NCBI RefSeq assembly: GCF_003160695.1
Contig: NZ_QGDD01000006.1
Location: 62,001 to 126,000 of the forward strand
Direction of reading: 5' to 3'
Source: Nocardioides silvaticus
Lineage (GTDB): Bacteria; Actinomycetota; Actinomycetes; Propionibacteriales; Nocardioidaceae
Length of the DNA stretch: 64,000 bases
Positions 36,566-47,802 of this stretch are shown one piece after another. The translations under genes were made by a program, and so were the position numbers. Below the pieces are notes generated by a model. It ran no database searches. It was not told where the DNA came from and saw nothing but the letters and a program-made list of their open reading frames with translations. How positions within the stretch are numbered: position 1 is the stretch's first letter; each line of letters starts with the position of its first letter.

Positions 36566-36569
<4 letters not shown>

Positions 36570-37738
36570 CCGCGTCGTACCTCTCTGTCGAGCTGCGTGA
36601 GATCCTGGGCGAGCTGGACCAGGCCCTGGTCCGTGGTCGGGACGAAGCCCGTGGAGGCGAGGCGGAGGCCGATCTCCTCCGCGCGCCGTCCGGTGTGGCG
36701 GGCGACGGCGGAGACCACCTCGGCCTCCGTGGCACCGCGCCCTAGCCGGAGGTGATCGGCGAGCCGGCGCCGGGCGGCGGCGCGGAGCGCAGCCGCGGCG
36801 TAGGTGCGGTCGTCGGCGCTGCGGTACATCCGGCCCCGGCTGCGCGTCGTCTCGACGGCCCGGACCACGACCGGCAGCGGTTCGGTGGCCAGCCGGCCGA
36901 GCCGGCGCCCGCGCCAGAGCATCAGCCCGACCGCGGCGATGCCCACGAGCCACAGCGACGGCGCGATCCAGTCCGGCGCGAACGTCCACAGGCTGACGGC
37001 TTCGTCCTCGTCGGCGTCGTCGAGCGTCGGGACGTACCAGACCAGCCGGTCGTCGGCCCCCAGCAGCCGCAGGGCGACGGCGGCGTTGTCGGCGCGCAGG
37101 ACCTGGTCGTTGGTGAGGGCCTGGCCGGCGCCGAGGTACGACGTCGCGGCGTCCCCCTCCGCCAGCACGAACTTGTCGCCTGCGGCGAAGCAGCCGCCGG
37201 GGGTGTCGTAGGAGACGGCGTTGTCGACGGCCAGGTCGAGCCCGTCGAACCGGCTGTCGTCGCACTCGCCCGACGTCTCGTCGGGGGCGCGGCCGGTGAC
37301 GACGTCCGGGTCGAGCTCCGCCAGGACGTACGACGGCGGCTCGACCAGCACCAGGTCGGCCCCGTTCGTGTCCTCCCGGAGCCGCCGGGTGGTGCTGGGG
37401 GTCAGGTCGCCGGTGCTGGTCACCACCACGGTGGTGCCGTCGGAGACGTCCGCGTCGCGGAGCGCGTCGGCCGAGCGCACGACCTCGACGTCGACGCCCT
37501 CGGCCTCGAGCACCTGCGCGACCGCCTGGGCGCCCTCGGGGTCGGGGTTCTGCGGGTCCAGCGGTGCGGAGAAGCGGGTGTCGCCCGTGCCGGCCCAGGC
37601 CGCGACAGCGATCGCCACGACCAGCGCCAGGCCGACGGCGAACCAGAGCCGGTTGCGGCGCCAGAAGCCGTCCCTTCCGGTCGAGCCGGTCGAGCCGGTC
37701 GAGCCGGTCGGCGCCGGGGGAGCGGTCGTCGTGGTCAT
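36566..37738 (-). CDS. DUF4350 domain membrane protein
   Basis: 390 residues: an N-terminal TGSTGSTGSTG repeat, a membrane helix (LWFAVGLALVVAIAVAAWAG), a DUF4350 domain (FSAPLDPQNPDPEGAQAVAQVLEAEGV, TVVVTSTGDLTPSTTRRLRE), a second helix (APSLWLVGIAAVGLMLWRGRRLGRL) and a cytosolic tail with R-rich helices. DUF4350 proteins (Rv3691 type) precede MoxR2 in actinobacteria. The tandem GAGCCGGTC DNA repeat at 37677-37712 encodes the TGS repeat. Start and stop overlap both neighbours by 4 bp. Confidence 0.86.
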
Positions 37739-38385
37739 CGCACCCGCTCCCGTCGTCCGCTCAGCTCGTCGTCGAGCACGAGGACGTCGACGGCCTGCTC
37801 GGGGGTGGCGGGGTGGTCGCCGTAAAGGACGGCGTCGAAGAGGTCGGCGCTGCGCTCGACGCCGGCGCGCTGCGCCGGGAACTCCGCGGCCAGACCTGCC
37901 GCGAGCTCGTGCGCGGTCGCTTGCGGAAGGTCCTCGATGCGGCCGCGCTCGACCTGGCGCAGTGCGAGCGCGCGGTAGGCGTCGACGAGCGCGTCGTCGT
38001 ACCGGCCGTCGGCGAGCGCGGCCTCGGCGCGGCTCCGCAGATCGGCAGCGCTGACCGCCTCGCCGGTGAGGGCGGGGCCGCGCTCGGCCCGAGCTCGGGC
38101 CGTGCGTCGCGCACGGGAGACCAGCAGCCCCACGCCGACCGCGAGCAGCAACCCGATGAGGATCGCCGCGAAGGTGCCGAGCAGCGGGACGTCGGACGCT
38201 GCGCCGACGCTGTCGTCGAACAGCCGGGCGATCCAGTTCTCGATGCGCTCGATCAGGTTCGTGTCGTGGTACTCCGGGTTCGCGAGCTCGCCGCGCAGCA
38301 ACGACCGGGCCTCGTCCCCGCTCGGGTCGAGCGGGGGCTCGGCGAGCGGAGCGGCCGGCGCAGGCGGGGAGGACAGGGCGGTCAC
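37735..38385 (-). CDS. DUF4129 domain membrane protein
   Basis: 216 residues: an N-terminal extracytoplasmic segment (LRGELANPEYHDTNLIERIENWI), one helix (PLLGTFAAILIGLLLAVGVGLLVS), then a cytosolic DUF4129 domain (LRSRAEAALADGRYDDALVDAYRALALRQVERG, TAHELAAGLAAEFP, FDAVLYGDHPATPEQA). DUF4129 is typical of transglutaminase-like/MoxR clusters (Rv3690 type). GTG 38385 overlaps the upstream stop by 4 bp (GTGA), so translation is coupled through the whole cluster. Confidence 0.85.
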   Translation of the reverse strand: MTALSSPPAPAAPLAEPPLDPSGDEARSLLRGELANPEYHDTNLIERIENWIARLFDDSVGAASDVPLLGTFAAILIGLLLAVGVGLLVSRARRTARARAERGPALTGEAVSAADLRSRAEAALADGRYDDALVDAYRALALRQVERGRIEDLPQATAHELAAGLAAEFPAQRAGVERSADLFDAVLYGDHPATPEQAVDVLVLDDELSGRRERVR

Positions 38386-39533
38386 CGCGGGATCAGCCCG
38401 GCCTCGCGCATCAGCTCGACGTCGTACGCCTCCTTGCGCATCCGCTGGTCGAGGTACTGCAACGACACCACGGCAGCGGTGAACGGGGCAACGAACGCGT
38501 TGGACAGCACCGACCCGATCGCGACCCCGATCGTGTAGACGAGGAAGTAGTAGTCGGGCGCCAGCAGCCCGCCGATCTGGGCAAGCAGGGCGAAGGGAAA
38601 GCTGAGGATCTGCCCCGCCGTCGAGGTGATGAGCACGGTGAGCAGCCCGATGCCGAGGACCCGCCAGAACTGCCCGGCGGTGAGCCGCCAGTTGCGGCCG
38701 AACGAGGCGAACACCCCGATCGGCTCGAGCATCAGCGCCGGCGTCGCGAGGTAGACGACCTTGATCCAGAGCCAGATGAACAGCGGGACCGCGCCGGCCA
38801 CGAGCACCAGCCCGACCAATACCGTGACGAGCACGTCGGCGGTCACCACCGCGACCGCGACGATCGCCCCGACCAGCAGCGCGGCCGCGACCAGGCTGCT
38901 GAGCCCGACCAGGAACGTCTGGCCGAGCAGCCGCCACCGCTTGCCGTGGGTGGCCGCCCACGCCTCGGCGAGGGTGAGCCGACGCCCGACGGCCGCCGCG
39001 TGGGTCACGTGAGCCACCATCCCGGTCACGAAGACGATGCCGAGCTGGGCGGCGTAGGCCCCGAGCACCAGCGACGCGATCGAGCCGAGGAAGCCGAGCA
39101 GCTCCGCGGTGCTGGCGTCCTCGTCGATCTCCCCGCTGCTGTCGACCCCGGTGCCGACGGTGAACGCCAGCACCGCGCTCACGATGATCGGGATGACCAT
39201 CGCGATCGCCGTCACGAGCGCAGCCGAGCCCACGGTCGCCTTCGGGTTGAACCGGATGATCCGGAAGGCCGCGTCGTAGATGTTGCCGAGCTGGAGCGGC
39301 CGCAGCGGCATCGCCCCGGGCTTGTGCGCGGCGCCGAGCATTCCCGGCACCACCGGGAGCCCGGGGTGCGCAGCCGGCCGGGCCGCCCCCGGCGGGGGCG
39401 GCGGGGGCGCGCCGGGAGGCGGGAGGTACGGCGCGGGGGGCTGCTGGGGCTCGACCTGGTCCGTCGGGTCGGCCGGCGGCTCCGCCCCCGGCGGCGGGTA
39501 GTGGTGCGGTGTCCCGGTCATCGTGCGCGCCAT
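38382..39533 (-). CDS. Polytopic membrane protein with proline-rich N-terminus
   Basis: 383 residues. The first ~95 are cytosolic and Pro-rich (QQPPAPYLPPPGAPPPPPPG); about six membrane helices follow (AALVTAIAMVIPIIVSAVLAF, LGFLGSIASLVLGAYAAQLG, LLVGAIVAVAVVTADVLVTV, LVLVAGAVPLFIWLWIKVV). The PLRPLQLGNIYDAAFRIIRFNP segment before the first helix resembles proteins labelled glycerophosphodiesterase membrane domain, but no catalytic domain is present. ATG 39533 is chosen; ATG 39521 is possible. First gene of the second MoxR cluster, diverging from the ribosomal array. Confidence 0.78.
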   Translation of the reverse strand: MARTMTGTPHHYPPPGAEPPADPTDQVEPQQPPAPYLPPPGAPPPPPPGAARPAAHPGLPVVPGMLGAAHKPGAMPLRPLQLGNIYDAAFRIIRFNPKATVGSAALVTAIAMVIPIIVSAVLAFTVGTGVDSSGEIDEDASTAELLGFLGSIASLVLGAYAAQLGIVFVTGMVAHVTHAAAVGRRLTLAEAWAATHGKRWRLLGQTFLVGLSSLVAAALLVGAIVAVAVVTADVLVTVLVGLVLVAGAVPLFIWLWIKVVYLATPALMLEPIGVFASFGRNWRLTAGQFWRVLGIGLLTVLITSTAGQILSFPFALLAQIGGLLAPDYYFLVYTIGVAIGSVLSNAFVAPFTAAVVSLQYLDQRMRKEAYDVELMREAGLIPR

Positions 39534-39926
39534 CCTGTCACCCGCGTGGTCGCTCCGATTTTGTCGGGGCGCGGGATCTCTGCCAAGATATTCAGGTTGC
39601 TCCGGCGGGACTGCCGGGGTGCGGCACATCTTGACTACTGAATCGCGTCTCCCAAGCGGCGCCCCGGGTTCGTCCCGGGCAGCGCTCCCGGACTGCGGTC
39701 GGTGGTGCGGAAGCGCCGGACCCAGGGAGACCCGATCAGCCCGACACACCGTCGGGCGCCCCAACAACAAACACCCAGGATCGCTGATGCGGTCGTGCGC
39801 GCCGAACACTCGCGACACGCCCGACCTCGGGGGTCGGAGGTGCGGGGTGAGCAGCAGGGCGAGACCGACTCAAACCCGAGGACGTCTCCACAGAGTGGCG
39901 ACAGAGATGAAGGACGAGAGAGACCT
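39534..39926 (+). promoter_or_regulatory. Upstream region and long leader of the S10 operon
   Basis: 393 bp without a credible gene between the divergent membrane gene and rpsJ. A weak promoter candidate is TTGTCG (39561-39566), 18 bp, AAGATA (39585-39590). Several GC-rich hairpins can form, for instance GCCCCGGG with CCCGGGC at 39661-39680. S10 operon leaders are often regulatory (L4 autocontrol in enterobacteria), but no known leader motif was recognised. Confidence 0.4.
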
Positions 39927-40235
39927 ATGGCGGGACAGAAGATCCGCATCAGGCTCAAGGCCTATGACCACGAGGTGATCGACACCTCGGCGCGGAAGAT
40001 CGTGGACACCGTGACCCGTACGGGCGCGAAGGTTGCCGGCCCGGTGCCGCTGCCGACCGAGAAGAACGTCTTCTGCGTGATCCGCTCGCCCCACAAGTAC
40101 AAGGACTCCCGCGAGCACTTCGAGATGCGCACCCACAAGCGCCTCATCGACATCATCGACCCCACCCCGAAGACCGTTGACAGCTTGATGCGGCTCGACC
40201 TGCCGGCCGGCGTCGACATCGAGATCAAGCTCTGA
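39927..40235 (+). CDS. rpsJ: 30S ribosomal protein S10
   Basis: 102 residues, full length: [20 protein letters not shown] at the start, the assembly loop [23 protein letters not shown] and the C-terminal [11 protein letters not shown]. Besides its place in the 30S head, S10 is NusE, which with NusB supports antitermination. First gene of the S10 operon. ATG 39927 is preceded by GAGAGAG, a moderate ribosome site, after a long leader. rplC follows after 11 bp. Confidence 0.99.
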   Translation: MAGQKIRIRLKAYDHEVIDTSARKIVDTVTRTGAKVAGPVPLPTEKNVFCVIRSPHKYKDSREHFEMRTHKRLIDIIDPTPKTVDSLMRLDLPAGVDIEIKL

Positions 40236-40246
40236 GGAAGTTGCTC

Positions 40247-40897
40247 ATGACGATCGAACGCAACGTGAAGGGCCTGCTGGGCACCAAGCTCGGCATGACC
40301 CAGCTCTGGGACGAGAACAACCGCGTCGTCCCCGTGACCGTCATCGCGGCCACGACCAACGTGATCACGCAGGTCCGCCAGCCCGAGCCGGACGGCTACA
40401 ACGCCATCCAGATCGGCTTCGGCGAGATCGAGGGCCGCAAGGTCAACAAGCCGCAGGCGGGTCACTTCGCCAAGGCCGGCACCACCCCGCGTCGTCACGT
40501 CGTGGAGATCCGCACCGCGGACGCCGCGACCTACACCGTGGGCCAGGAGCTCGCGGTCGACACCTTCGAGCCGGGCCAGGCCGTCGACGTGACCGGCACC
40601 AGCAAGGGCAAGGGCTTCGCCGGTGTCATGAAGCGCCACGGCTTCGCCGGCGTGAGCGCCTCGCACGGTGCCCACCGCAACCACCGCAAGCCGGGCTCGA
40701 TCGGCGCCTGCGCCACCCCCGGCCGCGTGTTCAAGGGCATGCGGATGGCCGGCCGGATGGGTAGCGACACCGTCACCACCCAGAACGTCACCGTCCACGC
40801 GGTCGACGTCGACAAGGGCCTGATCCTCGTCAAGGGCGCCGTCCCCGGTCCCAAGGGCGGCGTCGTCGTCCTCCGCACCGCTGCGAAGAAGGGCTGA
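40247..40897 (+). CDS. rplC: 50S ribosomal protein L3
   Basis: 216 residues. [18 protein letters not shown] at the N-terminus, then the central loop that reaches the peptidyl transferase centre ([49 protein letters not shown]). L3 binds 23S rRNA early in assembly. ATG 40247 is favoured; a TTG two codons upstream is also in frame. Ends 5 bp before rplD. Confidence 0.98.
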   Translation: MTIERNVKGLLGTKLGMTQLWDENNRVVPVTVIAATTNVITQVRQPEPDGYNAIQIGFGEIEGRKVNKPQAGHFAKAGTTPRRHVVEIRTADAATYTVGQELAVDTFEPGQAVDVTGTSKGKGFAGVMKRHGFAGVSASHGAHRNHRKPGSIGACATPGRVFKGMRMAGRMGSDTVTTQNVTVHAVDVDKGLILVKGAVPGPKGGVVVLRTAAKKG

Positions 40898-40902
40898 CCG
40901 AG

Positions 40903-41562
40903 ATGGCTACCAAGAACGCCGGGAGCACGGTCAAGACCGTCAAGGTCGAGCTCCCCAACGAGATCTTCGACGTCGAGGTCAGCGTCCCGCTGATCCACCA
41001 GGTCGTCGTCGCCCAGCAGGCCGCTGCTCGCCAGGGCACGCACGCCACCAAGACCCGCGCCGACGTGCGCGGCGGTGGCCGCAAGCCCTACAAGCAGAAG
41101 GGCACCGGCCGCGCCCGCCAGGGCTCGACCCGCGCGCCGCAGTTCGCCGGTGGTGGCACCGTCCACGGCCCGCAGCCGCGCGACTACAGCCAGCGGACCC
41201 CCAAGAAGATGAAGGCCGCTGCCCTGCGCGGTGCCCTCACCGACCGGGCCCGCAACGGCCGCATCCACGTCGTCGAGGGCCTCGTGTCCGGCGACAAGCC
41301 GTCGACCAAGGCCGCGCTGGCTGCGCTGCGGACGCTGACCGACCGCAGCAACTACCTCGTGGTCCTCGAGCGCACCGACTCCCTCACCTGGCTGTCGCTG
41401 CGCAACGCGCCCGAGGTGCACCTGGTCGCGGTCGACCAGCTGAACACCTACGACGTCCTCGCGAGCGACGACGTGGTCTTCAGCAAGGGCGCCTACGACG
41501 CCTTCGTCTCCGGCGCCGCCTACGGCAAGAAGGCTGCCACCACCGAGGAGGGCGACAAGTGA
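40903..41562 (+). CDS. rplD: 50S ribosomal protein L4
   Basis: 219 residues. The exit-tunnel loop is [30 protein letters not shown] (residues about 46-75), the site of macrolide-resistance changes; the globular domain follows ([31 protein letters not shown]). A short acidic/basic tail ends in EEGDK. ATG 40903. The stop overlaps rplW by 4 bp (GTGA). Confidence 0.98.
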   Translation: MATKNAGSTVKTVKVELPNEIFDVEVSVPLIHQVVVAQQAAARQGTHATKTRADVRGGGRKPYKQKGTGRARQGSTRAPQFAGGGTVHGPQPRDYSQRTPKKMKAAALRGALTDRARNGRIHVVEGLVSGDKPSTKAALAALRTLTDRSNYLVVLERTDSLTWLSLRNAPEVHLVAVDQLNTYDVLASDDVVFSKGAYDAFVSGAAYGKKAATTEEGDK

Positions 41563-41860
41563 GCACCCTGCACAAGGACCACCGCGACATCCTGATCGCG
41601 CCGGTGGTGTCCGAGAAGAGCTACAGCCTCCTCGACGCCAACAAGTACACCTTCCTGGTGCACCCGGACGCCAACAAGACCGAGATCAAGATCGCGGTCG
41701 AGAAGATCTTCAACGTCAAGGTCACCTCGGTGAACACCCTCAACCGCCAGGGCAAGACCCGGCGGACCCGCTACGGCATGGGCAAGCGCAAGGACACCAA
41801 GCGCGCCATCGTCAGTCTTGCCGAGGGTCACCGCATCGACATCTTCGGAGGACCGAACTG

Positions 41861-41861
<1 letters not shown>
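41559..41861 (+). CDS. rplW: 50S ribosomal protein L23
   Basis: 100 residues with [20 protein letters not shown] and the rRNA-binding loop [31 protein letters not shown]23 sits at the tunnel exit and is the docking site of trigger factor and SRP. GTG 41559 overlaps the rplD stop; its own stop shares one base with the rplB ATG (TGATG). Confidence 0.98.
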
Positions 41862-42697
<836 letters not shown>

Positions 42698-42703
42698 CAA
42701 GAG

Positions 42704-42985
42704 ATGCCTCGCAGCCTGAAGAAGGGTCCCTTCGTCGACGACCACCTGATGAAGAAGGTGGACGCCGAGAACGAGAAGGGCTCCCACAACGTCATCAAGA
42801 CCTGGTCGCGCCGGTCGATGATCGTCCCCGCGATGATCGGTCACACGATCGCCGTCCACGACGGTCGCAAGCACGTCCCGGTCTTCGTGTCCGACTCCAT
42901 GGTCGGCCACAAGCTGGGCGAGTTCGCCCCGACCCGCACCTACCGCGGGCACGTCAAGGAAGACCGGAAGGGGCGTCGTCGATGA
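42704..42985 (+). CDS. rpsS: 30S ribosomal protein S19
   Basis: 93 residues: [18 protein letters not shown], then [27 protein letters not shown] and [14 protein letters not shown], a full S19. It forms the S13-S19 pair at the 30S head. The stop overlaps rplV by 4 bp (ATGA). Confidence 0.99.
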   Translation: MPRSLKKGPFVDDHLMKKVDAENEKGSHNVIKTWSRRSMIVPAMIGHTIAVHDGRKHVPVFVSDSMVGHKLGEFAPTRTYRGHVKEDRKGRRR

Positions 42986-43401
42986 CCGCCACTGACCGCC
43001 GGCGCACGAGCGCCCGCCGCGACTCGCTCCTCGGCGACCAGCCGGGTGCGTTCGCGAGCGCGCGCTACGTCCGGATCACCCCGATGAAGGCCCGCCGGGT
43101 CGTCGACCTGGTCCGCGGCCTGCCCGTGGACGAGGCGCAGGCGATCCTCGCCTTCAGCCCCCAGGCCGCGGCGAAGACCGTCGGCAAGGTGCTCGACAGC
43201 GCCGTCGCGAACGCCGGCACCACCGAGGGCCTCCCCACCGGTGACCTGGTCGTCTCGGTCGCGCACGTCGACGAGGGCCCCACGATGAAGCGGTGGCGGC
43301 CGCGTGCGCAGGGCCGGGCCACCCGGATCAACAAGCGCACGAGCCACATCACCATCGCGGTCCAGCCGGCCGACGCTGTTGCGAAGAAGGGCAAGAAGTA
43401 A
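42982..43401 (+). CDS. rplV: 50S ribosomal protein L22
   Basis: 139 residues. A 24-residue basic N-terminal extension precedes the normal start [22 protein letters not shown]; the tunnel-lining hairpin is [26 protein letters not shown]22 contacts all 23S domains and affects macrolide binding. The stop shares a base with the rpsC ATG (TAATG). Confidence 0.98.
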   Translation: MTATDRRRTSARRDSLLGDQPGAFASARYVRITPMKARRVVDLVRGLPVDEAQAILAFSPQAAAKTVGKVLDSAVANAGTTEGLPTGDLVVSVAHVDEGPTMKRWRPRAQGRATRINKRTSHITIAVQPADAVAKKGKK

Positions 43402-44240
43402 TGGGCCAGAAGATCAACCCGAACGGCTTCCGTCTCGGCATCTCCACCGACCACAAGTCGCGCTGGTACGCCGACAAGCTGTACAAGGCGTACGTCGGCG
43501 AGGACGTCGCGATCCGCAAGCTGCTCTCGAAGGGCATGGAGCGGGCCGGTATCGCCAAGGTCGAGATCGAGCGCACCCGTGACCGGGTCCGCGTCGACAT
43601 CCACACCGCCCGGCCGGGCATCGTCATCGGCCGCCGCGGCGCGGAGGCCGACCGGATCCGTGGCGAGCTCGAGAAGCTGACCGGCAAGCAGGTCCAGCTC
43701 AACATCCTCGAGGTCAAGAACCCCGAGATCGACGCCCAGCTCGTCGCGCAGGGTGTTGCCGAGCAGCTCTCCGGCCGCGTCCAGTTCCGCCGCGCGATGC
43801 GCAAGGCCATGCAGACCGCGATGCGCTCGGGTGCCAAGGGCATCCGGATCCAGTGCTCGGGTCGCCTCAACGGCGCCGAGATGTCGCGCACCGAGTTCTA
43901 CCGCGAGGGCCGCGTCCCGCTGCACACGCTGCGTGCCGACATCGACTACGGCTTCTACGAGGCCCGCACCACCTTCGGCCGCATCGGCGTGAAGGTGTGG
44001 ATCTACAAGGGCGAGGTCGCCGGCACCCGTGCCGAGCGCCAGGCCCAGGCTGCTGCCCGCGCCGGCGTCCCCGGCCGCGGCGGTCGCCCCAGCCGTGGCG
44101 GTGACCGTCCGACCCGTGGGTCGCGCGGTGACCGTCCGACCCGCTCGGACCGCGAGTCCGGCGCCCCCGCCGCTTCCGGCGAGACCGGGGCCCCGGCCGC
44201 CGAGTCGAGCGCCACGCCGACCAATGAGACGGGGGCCTGA
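43401..44240 (+). CDS. rpsC: 30S ribosomal protein S3, with repeat-rich C-terminal tail
   Basis: 279 residues. [25 protein letters not shown] starts it, the KH domain carries [18 protein letters not shown], and the C-terminal domain ends [17 protein letters not shown]3 lines the mRNA entry tunnel. The last ~65 residues are a disordered Arg/Gly repeat ([20 protein letters not shown]) then an Ala/Gly/Ser tail, longer than in E. coli S3 (233 aa) and usual in actinobacteria. rplP starts 3 bp after the stop. Confidence 0.98.
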   Translation: MGQKINPNGFRLGISTDHKSRWYADKLYKAYVGEDVAIRKLLSKGMERAGIAKVEIERTRDRVRVDIHTARPGIVIGRRGAEADRIRGELEKLTGKQVQLNILEVKNPEIDAQLVAQGVAEQLSGRVQFRRAMRKAMQTAMRSGAKGIRIQCSGRLNGAEMSRTEFYREGRVPLHTLRADIDYGFYEARTTFGRIGVKVWIYKGEVAGTRAERQAQAAARAGVPGRGGRPSRGGDRPTRGSRGDRPTRSDRESGAPAASGETGAPAAESSATPTNETGA

Positions 44241-44243
44241 GCC

Positions 44244-44663
44244 ATGTTGATGCCGCGTCGCGTCAAGCACCGCAAGCAGCACCACCCGAAGCGTCGGGGC
44301 GCTGCCAAGGGTGGCACCTCGCTCGCGTTCGGTGACTTCGGTATCCAGGCCGTCGAGGGTCACTACGTGACCAACCGGCAGATCGAGTCCGCTCGTATCG
44401 CCATGACCCGTCACATCAAGCGTGGCGGCAAGGTCTGGATCAACATCTACCCGGACCGCCCGCTCACCAAGAAGCCCGCCGAGACCCGCATGGGTTCCGG
44501 CAAGGGTTCGCCCGAGTGGTGGGTCGCCAACGTCAAGCCCGGCCGAGTCATGTTCGAGCTCTCCGGTGTGTCCGAGGACGTCGCCCGCGAGGCGATGCGT
44601 CGGGCCATCCACAAGCTGCCCATGAAGTGCCGCTTCATCACGCGAGAGGCTGGTGAGTTCTGA
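44244..44663 (+). CDS. rplP: 50S ribosomal protein L16
   Basis: 139 residues: [64 protein letters not shown]16 binds near the A site and the elbow of tRNA. ATG 44244 and ATG 44250 are both possible; the second gives the family-typical MPRRV start. Stop and rpmC start share one base. Confidence 0.98.
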   Translation: MLMPRRVKHRKQHHPKRRGAAKGGTSLAFGDFGIQAVEGHYVTNRQIESARIAMTRHIKRGGKVWINIYPDRPLTKKPAETRMGSGKGSPEWWVANVKPGRVMFELSGVSEDVAREAMRRAIHKLPMKCRFITREAGEF

Positions 44664-44905
44664 TGGCGATCAACGCTGCTAAGGCTCACGAACTGGACGA
44701 GCTGAACGACATCGACCTCGAGGCCAAGCTGCGCGAGGCCAAGGAGGAGCTGTTCAACCTGCGGTTCCAGGCGGCCACCGGCCAGCTGGAGTCGCACGGC
44801 CGGCTCCGCACGGTCAAGAGGGACATCGCCCGGATCTACACCGTGGTGCGCGAGCGCGAGCTCGGCATCCGCACCGCTCCGGGTTCTGAGGAGGAGACGG
44901 CATGA
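44663..44905 (+). CDS. rpmC: 50S ribosomal protein L29
   Basis: 80 residues, two antiparallel helices: [26 protein letters not shown] and [27 protein letters not shown] short acidic C-terminus extends it slightly. It lies at the tunnel exit beside L23. Stop overlaps rpsQ by 4 bp. Confidence 0.98.
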   Translation: MAINAAKAHELDELNDIDLEAKLREAKEELFNLRFQAATGQLESHGRLRTVKRDIARIYTVVRERELGIRTAPGSEEETA

Positions 44906-45171
44906 GCGACCAGACTGTTCAGCGCAACTCGCGCAAGACCCGCGAGGGTCTCGTGGTGAGCGACAAGATGGACAAGACCGTGGTCGTGTCCGTCGAGGAC
45001 CGCGTGAAGCACGCCCTGTACGGCAAGGTGCTGCGCCGCAACACGCGGCTGAAGGCCCACGACGAGCAGAACGACTGTGGCGTCGGCGACCGGGTCCTGA
45101 TCATGGAGACGCGTCCGCTGTCCGCCACGAAGCGCTGGCGCGTCGTCGAGATCCTCGAGCGCGCGAAGTAA
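44902..45171 (+). CDS. rpsQ: 30S ribosomal protein S17
   Basis: 89 residues with an OB fold: [36 protein letters not shown], then [33 protein letters not shown]. Primary 16S-binding protein. Last gene of the S10 group; a 70-bp gap separates it from rplN, enough for a processing site or weak promoter, though no hairpin is evident. Confidence 0.98.
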   Translation: MSDQTVQRNSRKTREGLVVSDKMDKTVVVSVEDRVKHALYGKVLRRNTRLKAHDEQNDCGVGDRVLIMETRPLSATKRWRVVEILERAK

Positions 45172-45241
45172 CCCATCGAGTTCGGCAAGGCTCGCTGCCC
45201 TCTGAGGCGACGAGAACCGGCACGACAACCAGGAGAAACTG

Positions 45242-45610
45242 ATGATTCAGCAGGAGTCGCGACTGAAGGTCGCCGACAACACCGGTGCGAAGGAGATCCT
45301 CTGCATCCGGGTTCTCGGCGGCTCGGGTCGTCGCTACGCCGGGATCGGCGACGTCATCGTCGCCACCGTCAAGGACGCGATCCCCGGTGGCAACGTCAAG
45401 AAGGGTGACGTCGTCAAGGCCGTCGTCGTGCGCACCGTCAAGGAGCGCCGCCGCGGTGACGGCTCGTACATCAAGTTCGACGAGAACGCCGCCGTGATCC
45501 TCAAGTCCGACGGCGAGCCGCGCGGCACCCGCATCTTCGGCCCTGTCGGCCGCGAGCTGCGCGAGAAGAAGTTCATGAAGATCATCTCGCTCGCACCGGA
45601 GGTGCTGTGA
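45242..45610 (+). CDS. rplN: 50S ribosomal protein L14
   Basis: 122 residues, the usual length: [47 protein letters not shown] and [24 protein letters not shown]. It contacts 16S h14 in a bridge and is the binding site of RsfS. Good AGGAG ribosome site. First gene of the spc group; shares a base with rplX. Confidence 0.99.
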   Translation: MIQQESRLKVADNTGAKEILCIRVLGGSGRRYAGIGDVIVATVKDAIPGGNVKKGDVVKAVVVRTVKERRRGDGSYIKFDENAAVILKSDGEPRGTRIFGPVGRELREKKFMKIISLAPEVL

Positions 45611-45993
45611 TGACGAAGTCGAACGGCAAGAAGACGCCGAAGGTCTCCATCAAGAAGGGCGACACCGTCAAGGTCATCGCCGGCAAGGACAAGGGCGCCG
45701 AGGGCAAGGTCATCAAGGTGCTCCGCGAGGAGCAGCGGGTGATCGTCGAGGGTGTCAACCGCATCAAGAAGCACACCAAGGTCGTCAACCAGGGCGGCCG
45801 TGCGGGCAGCACCGGCGGCATCATCACCACCGAGGCCCCCATCCACGTCTCCAACGTGATGCTGGTCGAGGGTGACGGCGTCACCCGGATCGGCTTCAAG
45901 CGGGTCGAGGTGACCAAGCGTCGCCCTGACGGCTCGGAGTACTCCTCGACGCGCAGCGTCCGGATCTCCCGCAAGACCGGGAAGGAAATCTGA
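45610..45993 (+). CDS. rplX: 50S ribosomal protein L24
   Basis: 127 residues with the KOW motif [43 protein letters not shown] and [21 protein letters not shown]24 starts 50S assembly. It is about 20 residues longer than E. coli L24 because of a Lys-rich start and a C-terminal extension ([23 protein letters not shown]). ATG 45610 preferred over GTG 45607. Confidence 0.98.
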   Translation: MTKSNGKKTPKVSIKKGDTVKVIAGKDKGAEGKVIKVLREEQRVIVEGVNRIKKHTKVVNQGGRAGSTGGIITTEAPIHVSNVMLVEGDGVTRIGFKRVEVTKRRPDGSEYSSTRSVRISRKTGKEI

Positions 45994-46574
45994 TGACCGA
46001 GACCTCCGAGGCCACGGTGACCGAGAAGGTCACGCCCCGGCTCAAGACCAAGTACCGCGAGGAGATTCTCCCCGCGATCCGGTCCGAGTTCGAGATCGCC
46101 AACGTCATGCAGGTCCCCGGCCTGGTCAAGATCGTGGTCAACATGGGCGTCGGCGAGGCGGCTCGCGACTCCAAGCTGATCGAGGGCGCCATCCGCGACC
46201 TCACCCAGATCACGGGTCAGAAGCCGGCCGTCACCAAGGCGCGCAAGTCGATCGCCCAGTTCAAGCTGCGCGAGGGCATGCCGATCGGCACCCACGTCAC
46301 CCTGCGGGGCGACCGCATGTGGGAGTTCCTCGACCGGCTGCTGTCGCTGGCGCTGCCCCGGATCCGGGACTTCCGCGGCCTGAGCCCGAAGCAGTTCGAC
46401 GGCAAGGGCAACTACACCTTCGGTCTCACCGAGCAGGTCATGTTCCACGAGATCGACCAGGACAAGATCGACCGCAGCCGCGGCATGGACATCACGATCG
46501 TCACCACTGCGACGAACGACGAGCAGGGTCGCGCGCTGCTGAAGCAGCTCGGCTTCCCGTTCAAGGAGAACTGA
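45993..46574 (+). CDS. rplE: 50S ribosomal protein L5
   Basis: 193 residues: [19 protein letters not shown], the signature [45 protein letters not shown] and the C-terminal [25 protein letters not shown]5 holds 5S rRNA in the central protuberance. A short acidic N-terminus precedes the core. rpsN follows after 1 bp. Confidence 0.99.
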   Translation: MTETSEATVTEKVTPRLKTKYREEILPAIRSEFEIANVMQVPGLVKIVVNMGVGEAARDSKLIEGAIRDLTQITGQKPAVTKARKSIAQFKLREGMPIGTHVTLRGDRMWEFLDRLLSLALPRIRDFRGLSPKQFDGKGNYTFGLTEQVMFHEIDQDKIDRSRGMDITIVTTATNDEQGRALLKQLGFPFKEN

Positions 46575-46575
46575 C

Positions 46576-46761
46576 ATGGCGAAGACTTCGCTCAAGGTCA
46601 AGGCGGCCCGCAAGCCCAAGTTCGCGGTGCGCGGCTACACCCGTTGCCAGCGCTGCGGTCGGCCCAAGTCGGTCTACCGCAAGTTCGGCCTGTGCCGGAT
46701 CTGCCTGCGGGAGATGGCCCACCGCGGCGAGCTCCCCGGCGTCACCAAGTCGAGCTGGTAA
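46576..46761 (+). CDS. rpsN: 30S ribosomal protein S14, zinc-binding type Z
   Basis: 61 residues, the short zinc-ribbon form: [37 protein letters not shown] with two CxxC pairs. This is the usual housekeeping S14 of actinobacteria at this locus; a zinc-free paralogue is often encoded elsewhere and used under zinc limitation. A 69-bp gap follows before rpsH. Confidence 0.98.
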   Translation: MAKTSLKVKAARKPKFAVRGYTRCQRCGRPKSVYRKFGLCRICLREMAHRGELPGVTKSSW

Positions 46762-46830
46762 CCACCACTAACAGCTGAAGGTCCACTCGCCCGGGTGCGG
46801 GCGGAAACCGCAGCAGAAGGAACACACATC

Positions 46831-47235
46831 ATGACGATGACCGACCCGATCGCAGACATGTTGACTCGTCTGCGCAACGCCAACCAGGCGTACCACGACG
46901 CGGTGTCGATGCCGTACAGCAAGCTGAAGCAGGGCGTCGCGGAGATCCTCAAGCAGGAGGGCTACATCACCTCCTTCGACGTCGCGGACAACGAGAACGG
47001 CGTCGGCAAGACGCTCACGATCACGCTCAAGTACGGCCGCAACCGTGAGCGCTCGATCGCCGGCGTCCGCCGCATCAGCAAGCCGGGCCTGCGGGTCTAC
47101 GCCAAGCACACGGGTCTCCCGAAGGTGCTCGGCGGCCTGGGCGTCGCGATCATCTCGACGAGCCAGGGCCTGCTGACCGACCGCCAGGCAAACCAGAAGG
47201 GCGTGGGTGGGGAAGTCCTCGCCTACGTCTGGTGA
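46831..47235 (+). CDS. rpsH: 30S ribosomal protein S8
   Basis: 134 residues: [43 protein letters not shown] and the C-terminal signature [36 protein letters not shown]8 is a primary 16S binder and in E. coli the spc operon autoregulator. ATG 46831 with AGAAGGAA upstream; a second ATG two codons on is possible. Confidence 0.98.
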   Translation: MTMTDPIADMLTRLRNANQAYHDAVSMPYSKLKQGVAEILKQEGYITSFDVADNENGVGKTLTITLKYGRNRERSIAGVRRISKPGLRVYAKHTGLPKVLGGLGVAIISTSQGLLTDRQANQKGVGGEVLAYVW

Positions 47236-47260
47236 CGAGACCAGGAAGAGAGGAACAGCA

Positions 47261-47800
47261 ATGTCGCGCATCGGCAAGCTCCCCGTCCCGGTCCCGACCG
47301 GCGTCGACGTGGCCCTCGACGGCCCCGTCGTGACGGTGAAGGGCCCCAAGGGCACCCTCACCCACACCGTGGCTGCCCCCATCGTCGTCGAGAAGGGCGA
47401 AGGCGTCCTCGACGTCAAGCGTCCTGACGACGAGCGGGTCAGCAAGTCGCTCCACGGCCTCACCCGAACCCTGATCAACAACATGGTGGTGGGCGTGACC
47501 GAGGGCTACGAGAAGAAGCTCGAGATCGTCGGCGTGGGCTACCGCGTCCTGTCAAAGGGCCCGACCCAGCTGGAGTTCCAGCTCGGCTACTCGCACCCGA
47601 TCATCTTCGACGCGCCGGAGGGCATCACCTTCACCGTCGATGGCCCGACCAAGCTCGGTGTCGTCGGCATCGACAAGCAGCAGGTCGGCGAGGTCGCGGC
47701 GAACATCCGCAAGCTCCGCAAGCCCGAGCCCTACAAGGGCAAGGGCGTCCGTTACGCCGGCGAGCACGTCCGCCGCAAGGTCGGAAAGGCTGGTAAGTGA
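47261..47800 (+). CDS. rplF: 50S ribosomal protein L6
   Basis: 179 residues with the duplicated L6 fold: [51 protein letters not shown] and the C-terminal rRNA-binding signature [24 protein letters not shown]. It lies at the base of the L7/L12 stalk. AAGAGAGGAA serves as ribosome site. rplR starts 2 bp after the stop. Confidence 0.99.
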   Translation: MSRIGKLPVPVPTGVDVALDGPVVTVKGPKGTLTHTVAAPIVVEKGEGVLDVKRPDDERVSKSLHGLTRTLINNMVVGVTEGYEKKLEIVGVGYRVLSKGPTQLEFQLGYSHPIIFDAPEGITFTVDGPTKLGVVGIDKQQVGEVAANIRKLRKPEPYKGKGVRYAGEHVRRKVGKAGK

Positions 47801-47802
47801 CC

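Noticed and set aside
39534..39926. Small coding genes in the S10 leader
   Set aside because: Open frames in the gap lack ribosome sites and any recognisable product; they are extensions of rpsJ or shadow frames.
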